Assembly (NCBI GenBank): GCA_934047225.1 | Contig: OW203984.1 | Location: 4,907,201 to 4,971,200 of the forward strand | DNA length: 64,000 nucleotides | From: Ypsolopha sequella | Taxonomy: Eukaryota; Arthropoda; Insecta; Lepidoptera; Ypsolophidae | Direction of reading: 5' to 3' | Translations under genes and position numbers: made by a program | The notes under the pieces: model-generated | The model's input: only the letters and a program-made list of their open reading frames with translations | Database searches by the model: none | What the model was told of the DNA's origin: nothing | Shown: positions 22,667 to 34,192 of the stretch, piece by piece | How positions within the stretch are numbered: the stretch's first letter is position 1 | Layout: every line of letters starts with the position of its first letter

Positions 22667-23160
22667 TTTAGGGTTTTGTACCTCAAAATGTAAAAAAGGA
22701 AGCCTGATAGCAGCGTTTCTTAACCTTTTGTGTCCACGAACCCTTTAGGAAATCAAGCACAATTTTAAGGACCCCCTTAATAAAAAGCAGCAATAAATAT
22801 CGGATCATTTATTTTAGTTCTGCAAATTACAAAAAAAATATACTTTTTAATATAAAATACGTTAATGAGAAGGTTTTTTGGTGGAAAAAAACTTTTGGTG
22901 GCATTTATTTATGATTGTTAAATGGTCCATAGATTAGGCTGCGGGCCCCCATACATATGCTCGGGGACCCCCAGGGGTCCGCGGTCCACAGGTTAAGAAA
23001 CGCTGCCTTATAGGATCACTTTGTTGTCCGTCCGTCTGTCTGTCTGTCCAGACCCTTTTGTTCGGGCTCCGTATGAGATATCAAGTTGAACCTGATACCT
23101 CCTATAGAAGGTACAAAAGTCTACGGGTCCGAGTCCGACTCGCACTTGGCCGGTTTTTTA
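22667..23160 (-). mobile_element. lepidopteran 'CCGGCCAAGTGCGAGTC' repeat, interrupted
   Basis: The element's left end, on the minus strand, is AAAAAACCGGCCAAGTGCGA at 23160, followed by the GTCGGACTCG palindrome. A GACA/GACG-rich run lies at 23025-23050 and the other end near 22667 reads GTACAAAACCCTAAAAA. I recall this as a very common lepidopteran repeat. A 295-bp hAT MITE (22711-23005) splits it. A relative at 34160-34190 preserves the joined sequence GTGATCCTATAAGG. Confidence 0.7.
22711..23005. mobile_element. hAT MITE with 8-bp target duplication
   Basis: The termini CAGCGTTTCTTAACCTTTTG and the complement, AGGTTAAGAAACGCTG, form the TIRs. The flanks CCTGATAG (22703-22710) and CCTTATAG (23006-23013) are an 8-bp duplication with one mismatch. 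The right one matches the uninterrupted relative, so the left one mutated. The CAG ends and 8-bp duplication fit the hAT superfamily. There is no transposase. Confidence 0.88.
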
Positions 23161-23308
23161 GAAAACTAGTAGCTGAAATGTAATGATGTGTACATTTTTA
23201 CAACAAACTCATAAAGCCCTTTCACTTGATACAATAGGTTATTTCAGAAAAAAAAACATGCAAAAAAGTGATGACGTCATACACCGGCTCGGTCATACTT
23301 TGACCGGT

Positions 23309-23657
23309 CGGCCATAGCTTCAGGCTTCGAGAGGCGCGCCAAGCGGCTCTTCTTGCGACGGCGCCGGCGGGGAGAACAAATGTATGAAGTTGTATAGGGC
23401 CAGCCATGGGTCGCCGCTCGAGCTTCTTGTCCGGCTTCGATCGACTTGCGCTCTCTCGACGGCGGTATGCGAGGAGGCGGGGAGCCACGCCAGTGATCGA
23501 GTGCACAGGACGAACCTAGTGTCGAGCGCTTTGAGCGAGCGAGCGCGCTATACATCAGCAGGCTATAATGCTATAATGTGGCAGGGCAAAGACCGTCGCA
23601 AAAACCGCCTGGAAGCGCAGCAAGAAGCGCCGCCAGAAGCATGAAGCTATGGCCGAG
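23309..23657. mobile_element. GC-rich TIR element, copy 1
   Basis: A ~350-bp island of high GC in AT-rich DNA. The ends are inverted: CGGCCATAGCTTCAGGCTTC at 23309 against the complement of GCATGAAGCTATGGCCGAG at 23657, with weaker pairing over ~55 bp. Internal blocks GCGACGGCGCCGGCGG, ACAAATGTATGAAGTTGTAT and GTCGAGCGCTTTGAGCGAGC recur in 51047-51400. Arg/Lys-rich frames are open on both strands, which I attribute to composition. A captured gene fragment is not excluded. Confidence 0.65.
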
Positions 23658-24132
23658 GGGTGAGATAAAACACCCTTTGTATACGATTCTATAGCTCATT
23701 ACCTATACATCGCCACCAATTATATACTTGCTTCATTCAAAATCCCACGGTATTACGTATGCCCCAGATCTATACCTCGTTATAAACGCAAACGCAACCT
23801 CAAAATGTTATTTTATAAACATTAAGGCGCCTCTTCCCAACGTCATCCAAAAATTACTCTATTGATAAAGTTATTTCTCTTAAAGAGAGAAAAAAAAATA
23901 CCTATTGTTAGTGAAACTATAAAAAACAACTTTATATAAGGAAATTATTTTCGCATGTAAGAAACAGCATGAAAATATTGTTCAAAGTCAAGCTGTTTTT
24001 AGACTAAAATTAACTAAAATTGGTTATTTTTCTGAAACCACTAATGGCATTTGTATGGTCCTTGCACAAAAATACAAGAAAAATATTGCTTAGAAATATG
24101 ATTTATGCAATTATTTTCCCGTCCATCGCGTT
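23658..24132. other. no feature seen
   Basis: AT-rich DNA without recognisable structure. Confidence 0.5.
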
Positions 24133-24262
24133 CATGTGAAAAGTATTATTTTCTCCTATTTTGCGCTATCTGAAGACCCAGCGACGTCGTAATGCATTGC
24201 GCGCAGATATGAACGTTATTTCAATACAGTTTCTATCGATATTTGTACCGACACAGGTCGAC
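24133..24262 (+). repeat. family B MITE fragment
   Basis: GTGAAAAGTATTATTTTCTC through GAACGTTATTTCAATACAGT and CGATATTTGTACCGACA correspond to the right third of the 19110-19583 element. Both TTAA ends are missing. Confidence 0.65.
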
Positions 24263-24522
24263 TCAAGGTTGTTGGTGACTACCTGCCCCTTAATACCGTT
24301 TTTGTATAATTGCCACGAAACTCTAATAGACTCATCCGTGTAAGACACCTACTGCAAGTGATTTCTGTATTTGGAAGTATTACAAGATACAAGATGTTGT
24401 CAGAAGATTAAATTGACACTACTGTAACCTCAGTTATATTCGCACGTGATTGAACAATGATTATAACATGACGGTTAGATGAAAATGTGAGTTAAATAAA
24501 TGGAAAAAATGGATTTAGTTAT

Positions 24523-25006
24523 TTAAGAGGATGGCATACCCTAGCAACTTTTTTTATTACCCGTCCAGCACAATAAGTCTAATGGCAAAGACCTTATTTG
24601 CTTTTCACACAGGTGATTATATGCTGGCTCTTTGGCCTCTTGTTCTTGGACGCGTAATACTAGTGATCACGCAGCGATATAATAAGTTGGTGTGTTTTTA
24701 GCTAATACTGAAATATTTTGTAGGGAAAAAATATTGGATTTAGGTAACATCCGTTCATATTTCTATTGCCTATTTTATAAAAAAAAATCAAATTGATCTC
24801 TTAACCGCGTTTTGAAACATTTTTTTCTTTTTGATGCGTTTTTGACAAAAGTATAAATCTTAAAACATTTTTTATAGGTGGAATCCCTAGATAAAAGATC
24901 GATAGATCAAATATATTTTCTTCAATATGAGGAGAGACCTAGTTTCTTCCAATGAGCCCTTGAAAACCGGGTGTTGTTGATGTTCTAGCGTCAGGTGTCC
25001 CGTTAA
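24523..25006 (+). mobile_element. TTAA-flanked element, family C, copy 1
   Basis: TTAA at 24523-24526 and 25003-25006 bounds 484 bp that begin GAGGATGGCATACCCTAGC and end CTAGCGTCAGGTGTCCCG. The copy at 57575-58221 has the same two ends and the same TTAA borders. I see no clear TIR beyond the TTAA, so the link to piggyBac is by target site only. Confidence 0.7.
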
Positions 25007-25461
25007 GTGAAGTGGACATAAACCAGCGGCCATTAATAAAACCAGTCTTTAAAATTCATATATGTGCTTGCTTTATAACTGCCACTGCCAAAGGTCACGT
25101 TGATACGAAGTTAAAACTAGTGTACGAGGACTCATGAATCTTATATGTATAAAGTCACTTTGGTTGATACAGCAAAACTCATATTGGCAACTGTGAACCA
25201 AGTGATCAAAACCAACGTAATCGGGTTGAAATTGGGGTCAGTCTGTTAGTTAATGTTACAAAAGCGCTTCAAATTCCTTTTAAGTAACGACAAAATAATC
25301 CCTGTTTTATTTAAACGAAATGTGCGTTCGTTCTCAAGACTTCAATGTATTTGGCTTCAAGTTTATTGTTTTGATTCCCCCTTAATAAAACTGCCACTTT
25401 GGATTAGCGGAGAGTAGACCAACTGTTTGATAAATAAATAGTTCAACTAATAATGAGCCTT

Positions 25462-25643
25462 CTGGACTGGGTGTCTAATGTGTCTATCATCAAAAACATA
25501 GATATACTATCGAATTCCGATTGTCTAAGGGCATGTTAGCACTTGAAGTGACGACACAGTTCGTAAGTAGTTCAATATCCACTAAAAGCAATTTTGAAAG
25601 TTTAGTTTTTATCTATGTTTTTGACGATAGGCACCCTGTCCAG
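25462..25643. mobile_element. foldback MITE, ~43-bp arms
   Basis: CTGGACTGGGTGTCTAATG... with ATCAAAAACATAGATA pairs with TATCTATGTTTTTGACGAT...CACCCTGTCCAG. The loop is ~100 bp. Confidence 0.7.
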
Positions 25644-25669
25644 TTGGCAACTTAAGATACAGAATAGGG

Positions 25670-25820
25670 GGGCTGGTCCTCTAAAAAGGCCACTTTGCAT
25701 GAATCACATTATGATTCTGTTCTAATCCCGTCTCTTTTGCACGCGTTAAAAAACTCTGACTCCATCCTACTTTCAAATAATTTTATGATTCACCCAAGTC
25801 GGCCTTTTTAGATCCCCTGA
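25670..25820. mobile_element. foldback MITE, ~45-bp arms
   Basis: CTCTAAAAAGGCCACTTTGC and ATGAATCACATTATGATTC pair with the complement of GATTCACCCAAGTC and GGCCTTTTTAGATC. It lies ~30 bp beyond the previous MITE but has unrelated ends. Confidence 0.65.
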
Positions 25821-25931
25821 TCATATGTTCTGTGGTACAAATCGACCGATCTCAAAAGGTGAGCCTGAGCTAATCTAAAGATGAGGTCGCAATCCACAAG
25901 TTTCCTTTTAAGGTAAGGTTTTCATTTAAAG

Positions 25932-26406
25932 TTAAGGCGATTACCATCGCCAAATTAGCAGCTCGATATTTGTCACTACAAATATCAACGGAAACGACAT
26001 TGAAATAACGTTCATATCAGCGCGCAATGCATAGTGGCTGTTACGACGCTCGCTGCGTCCTTAAGAGGGCGAAACAGGAGAAAATTATACTTTTCACTTG
26101 GATGTGATTACTCGATTGAATAATCTTATGTTATATTTATAGCTATAAAGTTTATCTATTTATCAAAGCATAGATGAATTCAATCGGCCAAGCCACTCAG
26201 GAGCAGTAGGGAATTTGAGATCAAAAAACACCGTTCAGTAAAAAAAAAAATTCATGTAGAAGTTTTGGTGGTATGAAAAAGAAAACTGTTGCATATGTTG
26301 TCTAAGAGTTGATTATTCATAATACATCTTTTCATTATTTTTGGTTTGGCCATAAACGAGGAGTAGGCTTTAGAAAGTACCCATTTGGCAATAGTAAGGG
26401 CCTTAA
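25932..26406 (-). mobile_element. TTAA-flanked MITE, family B, copy 2
   Basis: Inverted relative to 19110-19583, with TTAA at 25932-25935 and 26403-26406 and the same 475-bp length. It begins TTAAGGCGATTACCATCGCC. The two copies are moderately diverged, including the AAAACTTCTATATG block. Confidence 0.8.
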
Positions 26407-27173
26407 GGTTTTTTCGTGTAAGGTAAATTGATAATAAATACATTTTGTCTCTTTTAGGAGACTTTACAAACTTAATTTTGCTTGGCTCCTTTCGGATATG
26501 TTAGTTAATAAAGGTTATTTTAGTCTCGGCCATGGGTCTCCGCTCTGCTCGTCCCACGTGGCTGTTGAGGGTTGCAGCGCGCTAGGGCGATGGGATTTTA
26601 AAGTCAATCACACTGAAGACAACGAATCTCACGTCTTAAGCAATAATTCGTTCCCTGTGTTTGGGTTTTTCCAATTTGATTAATGGAAAAGTTGGTTTCC
26701 TATCTCTATCTGAGTGAAATAATTGTCCAATGTCACAATTTTTCCAGTATGATGCTAATTATTTATACTTGGAAAGACTTAAGTTATTTATCATAGATTT
26801 ATTTAAATAAATAATTAAATAAAAATGAAAATATAATAAAAACAAAATAAAATATAAATAAAATCTTTTTTTTCGGACAACTTCGATCCATAGCATGTTA
26901 GTAAGACTTATTAATAAAATTGGTTAGTAGCAAAGAAAGAAAATTAAATAAAATTATCTAGACAGAACTTATGTGCTCCATACCAGGAGCGATCAATGGG
27001 ATGAGCAGGTCTCCACGATCACTCTCCGCACAAAACACCTCCATAGTGGCGACGTAAATCTGTCGGCTATGGTTTTTAGGATGCTGTTGGGACTGTCCCG
27101 TATTTACATGGATAAAATGGAGAATGAAAGTAGGTACCCTTAGATGTTGTGGCAATTTTGCTAGAATATTTAC
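26407..27173. other. unassigned, two stop-poor patches
   Basis: GC-richer segments at 26520-26600 and 26975-27110 contain short open frames on one or both strands. I recognise no family. They may be decayed retroelement pieces. 26780-26880 is very AT-rich. Confidence 0.35.
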
Positions 27174-27388
27174 CGGCCCTGTGACCGAGTGGTAGAATGC
27201 TCGCCTCCTAACCCAGAGGTCTTGGGTTTAATCCCCATGGTGCATACTCATTGGCTGTTGGTCCATTTGTACCCGAAGTACGGTGATTGGGCTCACGGTG
27301 AAAAGCTGTACCAAGTGTGAACTGTGATATCATTGTTTACATTTGGCAGCACCTCTTACACCCCCTCGGCGGTTCATGTCGTGATGAT
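27174..27388 (+). mobile_element. tRNA-derived SINE, compact full copy
   Basis: The A box TGACCGAGTGG (27182-27192) and B box GGGTTTAATCC (~27223-27233) are spaced as in a tRNA. The body has CCCGAAGTACGGTGATTGGG, GTGTGAACTGTGATATC and CCCCTCGGCGGTTCATGTCG. The segment homologous to the minisatellite is shortened to CGGTGATTGGGCTCACGGTG. This is the best copy for reading the family's structure. Confidence 0.85.
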
Positions 27389-28976
27389 AAGCTTTTTATT
27401 TGTTATAAAAAAAAAAAACAATAATTTATTAGAATATAAAGTAGAGTGATATAACCAGTGAACTCTAGTCCCTGGCTATGCCTTTAAAAGTAAACTTATT
27501 TACTATATTATCTGGAGGTACTTTTACCAAACCCATTTCCGATATACGTAAATCTGAAAGTTGGTTTGTTTGTTAGCCGAATCAAGATGAAACTTTTGCA
27601 GCAGGATAGATAATAAGGCTATTTTAAGCTATTTTTTAACCCGGGAAATCAGCCAACACCTTAGAAACTACGTGAAGTAAATAACTAAGTAGATATTTCT
27701 ATGTCATTATTGTTGAGAAAACCTGGCATAAAACCTGGAGTTCCAAGTATCTCAAATCCTCGTATGAGCTCTGCACATGTCTGACGTCTTGGTGAATGTA
27801 AACCAGTTTGGTCTGAGTGGAAGAGTCTGTTTCCACAGCAGCGATCCTGGTGGCGGGATCAGGTCGAGCTATAAAAGTAAATTGAATTGTCCTTCGAAGA
27901 TGCTGTAAGAAGAGGTTTCTTCAATTTCCGTCTAAACTTCACGTAGATCAAGTAGCGTTTGGTTTAAATACACATTTGGTTTTAGTATAAATCTATTGCG
28001 CCTCTTTTTGTGGCAACAATTGTTGAACAATTTTTAGAATAGGGTTCCAGAATAAATAAAAATAATTGTCAGTAAAAATTAGGAACGGTAACAGCACACT
28101 ATGTCTGAATTCTAATATATATTATCTTTAAACCAAACCACACACACGAAATATACTGAACAATGAAAGAAAGAAATAATCTTACTAGATATTTTCATAT
28201 CCTTGGCTTATAGTAGAGTAACCACAGCAGATCTCCAATAATTCATGAAAAACATAATATTTATTGTTTATTTCGAGGACTCCTATCGATACGTCGTAAC
28301 TTCAGGGACTTAAAGTCGTATTTCAGGGAAAAAGAAAACGTTTCAAAATTTCAAAAATTAGACCAGCAACATAGTTATGTATAACATAAGTTATGTTTCA
28401 TCTCTTGTATTTCAGATTGATGTGAGTTCTTGTAATCTTGATATCAATGTAAACAACCACTACACTTTTCTTTATTGTTTATTATATTTAACAATGTTTC
28501 TTGATAATGCCGTAAGGCGAAACAAGTGTTTTTATCAAGATTATGATGATGTTTCACCAAGTGCCGACAATCGCAAGTATCATATGAGTTCTTGTAGTTA
28601 ATAAAAATGTTTTCCAGTGAAAGTTAATAAGATACTCGCACTTTAAACAATTAAACTTCTTACTTCGGTTGGTGCACTCTTATCAGTTGAATAAATATGA
28701 ACTACAAAGCCACTAGCTCATTGTAGAAAGGAACCCAGACTTATTTAATTGAATAACTCGTGGGTAACCAAGTGAAAGTTTCCTTCGCTACTGTTGTTTG
28801 CTTGACTGGAATATTGATACCGTTTTGTTTACCTACAGTTTAATTTTATTTAAAACGAGCTTTTGTCTACGACTTTTATTTTTATAAGAAGTTTATATTT
28901 CTATGAATGAATATAGAAATATAAACAACTCGTTGTATCCGCATCGCAAAAGCTTACATCTCGTTGAAATCCTTTC
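27389..28976. other. no firm feature
   Basis: 27530-27690 (AAATCTGAAAGTTGGTTTGT ... AACCCGGGAAATC) resembles a degenerate internal part of a lepidopteran RTE-like repeat. The rest, including the frame at 28377-28601, is unassigned AT-rich DNA. Confidence 0.35.
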
Positions 28977-29391
28977 TTAGTGCACCTCTACACTCCTTAG
29001 TGCACCTCTACCCTCCTTAGTGCACCTCTATACTCCTTAGTGCACCTCTACACTCTTTAGGGCACCTCTACACTCCTTAGTGCACCTCTAAACGCCTTAG
29101 TACACCTCTACACTCCTTAGTGCACCTCTACACTCCTTAGTGCACCTCTACCCTCCTTAGTGCACCTCTATACTTTTTAGTGCACCTCTACACTCTTTAG
29201 TGCACCTCTTCACTCCTTAGTGCACCCTTAGTACACCTCTACACTCCTTAGTGCACCTCTACACTCCTTAGTGCACCTCTACACGCCTTAGTGCACCTCT
29301 ACACTCCTTAATGCACCTCTACACACCTTAGTGCACCTCTACACTCCTTAATGCACCTCTACACACCTTAGTGCACCTCTACACTCCTTAT
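28977..29391 (+). repeat. 20-bp minisatellite, about 21 units
   Basis: The unit is TTAGTGCACCTCTACACTCC, with point variants (CCCTCC, TACTCC, ACGCC, ACACC) and one short unit near 29221-29234 (a deletion within GTGCACCCTTAGTACACC). Pairs such as ATGCACC with ACACACC recur near 29310-29370, suggesting local duplication. Confidence 0.95.
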
Positions 29392-29784
29392 TGAAACACA
29401 TGTTTCGTTTGTCTTCTGCGATTTAAGCCTTGTTAGTCAGTCAGTTATTTACGGAACGTGTTAGTCAGTCAGTAATTTAGGATACCTATAAAAATAGGTG
29501 AAATAGGTAAGAAAGGTATAAAGATAAGTAGATTCTTTGTTTCATTGTTGTTAAGGAACCTGTCAAAGCTTTCTAAGTCATATAAGTCCTCGTATGAACT
29601 ATGTCGAAGATGAAATCTCGTGATATTTATACTCAGATAGATATGTTTTAGAACTATGGTTGAATTTTACTTTCCCTCTCATTCGCTTAGATCGAATTTA
29701 TCCTGTAATGATAGATGTAAGTTGAAAATAAATAAATAACAAAATACGAATTGCTACTGGTTCTTTGTTGTACATACATATATA

Positions 29785-29915
29785 TATGTATAGGTACTCA
29801 CGTCTGTCCCTCAGTAGGGTAGGCAAAGACTACAGATTTCCATCTGCTACGATCTAGACACACCTCTTTCACCTCTTCCACATCCATCAATCTAGTCATA
29901 CAACCTCTTCTATTC
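29785..29915. repeat. dispersed lepidopteran repeat fragment
   Basis: CAGTAGGGTAGGCAAAGACT and CACACCTCTTTCACCTCTTC are blocks I associate with a common lepidopteran repeat of LINE type. The assignment is from memory and there is no second copy in this window. Confidence 0.35.
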
Positions 29916-31597
29916 TACTATTGAGGTTACAAATACACCTGGTATAATTTGGCAAGGCTTATGAAATTATTTGCCAAGTTTCTTTAATTATACTGCTCAG
30001 CTTTAATTTGATTCTCACTTGAAATATATTTTGTTCTCTCGATACTACTAGGATTTATCAATTTAACTTCTAAAATGGATGTATCGCAGTAGAATGTAAG
30101 TATATTTATTTATTGACCCAAAATAAAACTTAAATAACATTAAAAACTAGACTATACCTATAAATACAAATACAGTAAATTACAAGCTATATACCTACAT
30201 GCGCAATTTTAAAATTATTAAAATAAAAAAAATGGTAGCCAGATCACCACCGTCGTTCGGTAGTGTACCCAGAAGGCTGGCAGCATTGCCTCGCTGAATA
30301 GCGAGGCTAATTCTTCGACCGAAATAGGCTCCAGCCCTCTGGTCACTGGAAGCGTCGATCGGGCGCGATGATATGTCTCTGTAGAGACGTCTAGAATTAG
30401 GTTGTTTCTGCGACCAATAAATAGCAATGATAGGAAACTTTCGCAACACATAAGCTACGTTGCGGACATGGTTGATTTAGTCACATCATATTTCCTTATA
30501 CTGTGATTCAGTACCAATTCCATTAATATAATGTCACTGCACCGACCAACAGTGTGGACCACCAATAAAATATCGTAACTGGACAATACTGGGTTCTGTT
30601 CACTTTGAAGTACCAAATAACTACTTCTACTATCTCTCTTCCATCGCAGAAAGTATTAATCATCCAAATTTCACTCTTATTACGGCAAAATAAAGTATAA
30701 AAGTAGATGAGCGCTTTCTCCGTGATTGTTTTTACTGCTACTGTAGTTTATCAAACGTTTTGGTAGATGTATTTTGTCTACTTCTACTCAAAACAGATTA
30801 TAAGTACCTACATTGTTTATCTGATGTTAAATATTACTTTAGAACACCGCAATTCTTCGCTGCGATTGGATTAATTTATTATAACACCACTAGAGAGCCA
30901 ATCAACAACAGCTACAAAAAACAAGTCCCAATCTTATTTTTTAAGCCATGCCCCTTTGTCCTTATGGCTTCTGATGGCCCTCAGGCAGCATTACCGGACG
31001 ACGCACACGAGGTTCATGAACGAGTGTTCTTTAATATTCTTTATAGCATTTTTCGTGAAATTGCAAGTTGAAAATATTATAAATAAAGACGATATTTTTG
31101 ATGTTATTGTATGCAACTGAATATAGTTCTCGTGCAAAGCTATTACGAAACTCACTTTGTTTGTTTCGTAAACAAGCACTCGTGTCTCAATATCTCATAT
31201 TACGTTACAGTTGCACAAAATACTATTATTTAATAATGTACATACGATACATACGAGTATTAATATATTATTCTTAAAAATAAAACAAGAAGCTCAAAAT
31301 CTTAAAAGCTTCACTGAATTTATTAGTACTTTTTTTTAGAAAGGCACAATTTTATAAAAACGACCTCTGGCAATATCATATTATTATTCAATTACTTTAA
31401 TAAATCTTTAGTAAGTAATTACAGTTTAAATCAACCGTAATATCTTTAGAAAAAACGACCTTTATGTCTGCTCTTGCCCGCAAATTACTTTAGGTAAACG
31501 ATATTACTTAGATACTGTCTTGTATTTTTTATCTCTTTTTTCAATTAAAACATAGACTTACTTTTTACATTTATTTGTTTGTAACCAGTATTACGAA
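29916..31597. other. unassigned; GC-richer stop-poor patch at 30.2-30.45 kb
   Basis: At 30216-30451 the minus strand is open in two frames, with stretches such as [16 protein letters not shown] and [16 protein letters not shown]. That could be the decayed end of a LINE protein, but I cannot assign a family. The remainder is AT-rich with no call. Confidence 0.3.
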
Positions 31598-31690
31598 AAA
31601 AAAAGACATGATCTTGCTAAGTTTCATGCCCTTCTTTTTAGCAAGACTAATCAAATGGGCGGAGGTAGGCATATATTTATTATATGTATT
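31598..31690 (+). repeat. 'L' dispersed repeat, fragment
   Basis: GACATGATCTTGCTAAGTTT then TTTTTAGCAAGACTAATC and GGGCGGAGGTAGGC align with 16810-16880. The frame open across it is not a gene. Confidence 0.6.
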
Positions 31691-31849
31691 GCATATATTT
31701 ATATTATTTTTTTCTTATTCCTACATTTTTCATTTTATTAAAGTTTATTTCTTATTGAACTTAAGTAAACGTGACCTTTATTATTTCTTTGTGTATTTCC
31801 CCATATTATTATTAATTATATAAAACTATTACCTATATATATATCAAGT

Positions 31850-33046
31850 AACTTTTAAGGTTTTAGAAAGGTACTGAAAAGGTTCTAATACCTTTGTATG
31901 GAAATCTGCTCATAAGTCTTTGTAGTCTCAATTACTTTATATTAACGTTATATTTACCTCCTGAGTGCAAAAAGGGCCCACGTTGTAGAACCTTTCTGAG
32001 AGCTACAGTAAAACCTGTAGCTCTTATCTATAACCTTTCTAACTACTTACTCAAAACCCAAATATAACCTTCACAACCTTAATTTAACGTTAATATAACC
32101 ATACAATACAACTAATAGATTCTACATTAGTCTTGGATGTAACTCTATGACAACTTAAAACCTTTTTGATAGAAATGAATAACGCTTTTCCAGGACTTTC
32201 GGGTTTTAAAATGTTTCTGTTTAAGATTGTTTGTACGCGGAAACACTAATGGTGGGTTTAAATTACTTATTTATAATGGCGCCATTCCCTGTCATTATAC
32301 CAAGTTTCAAAATGGCTAGATATGTAAGTGTTGTATTCTTAAAAAATAGTTAGTAGCATGTTAAAGTCAGATAAAATGCAAAACATAGTGCGATTGGTAC
32401 ATTATCGTGAAACTTTAGGATAATAGTGCTATATGCGAGACGGGCCTTTCGTAATTGCAAATTTTCAGGACATTTTCAATAAAAAAAAATGAAAAAATAA
32501 GGTGTTTGATGGTTTGTCGCTTTAGAAATAAAAGTTATACTCATATATAAAAACGTATATTTAAAATTGTATAGAACATGTTATTTAATTTTGCTTCGTT
32601 GTATTAAAATGTTATTTTCAGTTCGTTTTATTTTTTATTTTAGTGAATAAATATGGCTGACGTTAGGAAATTTCTAGAAAGCATTCAAGTTAACCTTTTT
32701 AGAACTATAACAGCTCAAAACTCTTAATTTTTGCCAAAGTAAGAGCTAAAGGTAATTTCGCGGAGCTATATACAACCAAAAGGCTGTTTTCACAGCTTTC
32801 AGGTCATCGTCAGGAGTAATTCAATACTCGCCAGTCGCGACCACAACCATTAAGCAAAATCAAGTGTTCAAGTGTTCATCACAAGTGATATCAAGCAGCT
32901 ACAGGCTGCTCCTTGAGTGCAAATAAGTTACTATTTCTTTTTTCAATTATGTTTAGTCGATAGGTACTTGTCTAACTTATGTTTTACCTTTACTACTGAA
33001 TACATTTAAATTTAGCCTTAAGTAGTCCTCAACAGTGACCAGACTA
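31850..33046. other. AAGGTT/AACCTT-rich tract, left part
   Basis: Short words AAGGTT, AACCTT and TACCTTT recur irregularly (for example near 31857, 31879, 31990, 32030, 32066, 32076, 32159, 32691), together with AGAGCTA and TAACGTTA. A similar texture resumes at 35890-36480. I could not define a repeat unit. Confidence 0.35.
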
Positions 33047-33836
33047 CCTATCTTGAAAAAAACGGACAAGTGCGAGTTGGACTCGCCCGTCGAGGGTTCC
33101 GTACAAATTTGTATATAAAAGAATACCCTGACTGACTGACTGACTGATTGACTGACTGATCTATCAACGCCGAGACCAAACAGCTAAACCTAGGAACATG
33201 AAATTTGCACCGTAGGTTCCTTTTATTGCGTAAACATCCGCGAAGAAAAGATTTTTTGAAAATCAATTCATAATGAAATGGGGTAGAAACTTGTTTGGAA
33301 AATCATAATCCGTGGGAGTATCAACATATACTGAAGTGTCAACATACTTCGCATAAATACTCTTTTTAATAAATTATGAGAAACCTGTGAGAGGGTTTTA
33401 CAAAACTCATCCCCCGAGGGGATAAAATAGCGTGTTAAGTTATATATCGAAAATTGCATCCCTTGAGTTAAAACTTTGCTTAAATATTCCTTCCTTAAAA
33501 CGTATAATGAAATACATGTAGGAAAGTTTTGAAAAATTATCCATCCCCTAATGGGGATGAAATGGGTTAAAAACTTTGATATGGAAAATCACAATCCCTG
33601 GGCATATATAAACTTATATATTATGTATAACTTATATACATATATACACTTACTTACAACTTCGCATAAATCATATTGAGAAAAATAAGACATGTATAAG
33701 AGGTTTTTTTTTAAAGAAAACCGTACGCATAACAGGATTTAGCGGGATGTTGAAGCTTTCATTGTAAAATATGAAACGCATTACATACTAAATTCACGCG
33801 GATGAAGACGCGGGCAACAGCTAGTTATATATAATT
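33047..33836 (+). mobile_element. lepidopteran dispersed repeats, degenerate
   Basis: Starts with an AACGGACAAGTGCGAGTTGG version of the CCGGCC repeat end, then a GACT run (33130-33158) and CTGATCTATCAACGCCGAG. It closes near 33836 with ACGCGGATGAAGACGCGGGC and AACAGCTAGTT, the familiar end of an RTE-like lepidopteran repeat. The interior is decayed, with no coding sequence. Confidence 0.55.
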
Positions 33837-34192
33837 CAGACTTTTTTTTATGATTAAATTACAAATGTATAGTTTTTAGATGTTTTCCTGTATTCGTAGT
33901 ATAAGATAATACATGCCTTTCATAGTTCTAGGTCAACGGAAATTACCCCTATACATTTTGATTCCCTTGAGAATGTCGAAATATACGATTTTAGTGGCAT
34001 TAAAAGCCGTATTTTTTTTGCGTTAACATAAAAAAATATTTTTTTCGCAACTTCAAGTAACAGTAGACTTGATTATATGGTTTTAATTTCAATTTGATAA
34101 CTTCACGCGTTCTTGAGATGAAGGGTCTGGACAGATAGACGGACAGGCGGGCAGACAGACGGACAACAAAGTGATCCTATAAGGGTTCTGTT
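33837..34192. other. AT-rich spacer and repeat debris
   Basis: 34115-34190 holds a GACA/GACG-rich run and GTGATCCTATAAGG, both parts of the CCGGCC repeat family. The earlier part shows nothing. Confidence 0.4.

Noticed and set aside
27174..27260. tRNA gene
   Set aside because: A and B boxes are present but the segment is the head of a SINE and does not close an acceptor stem.
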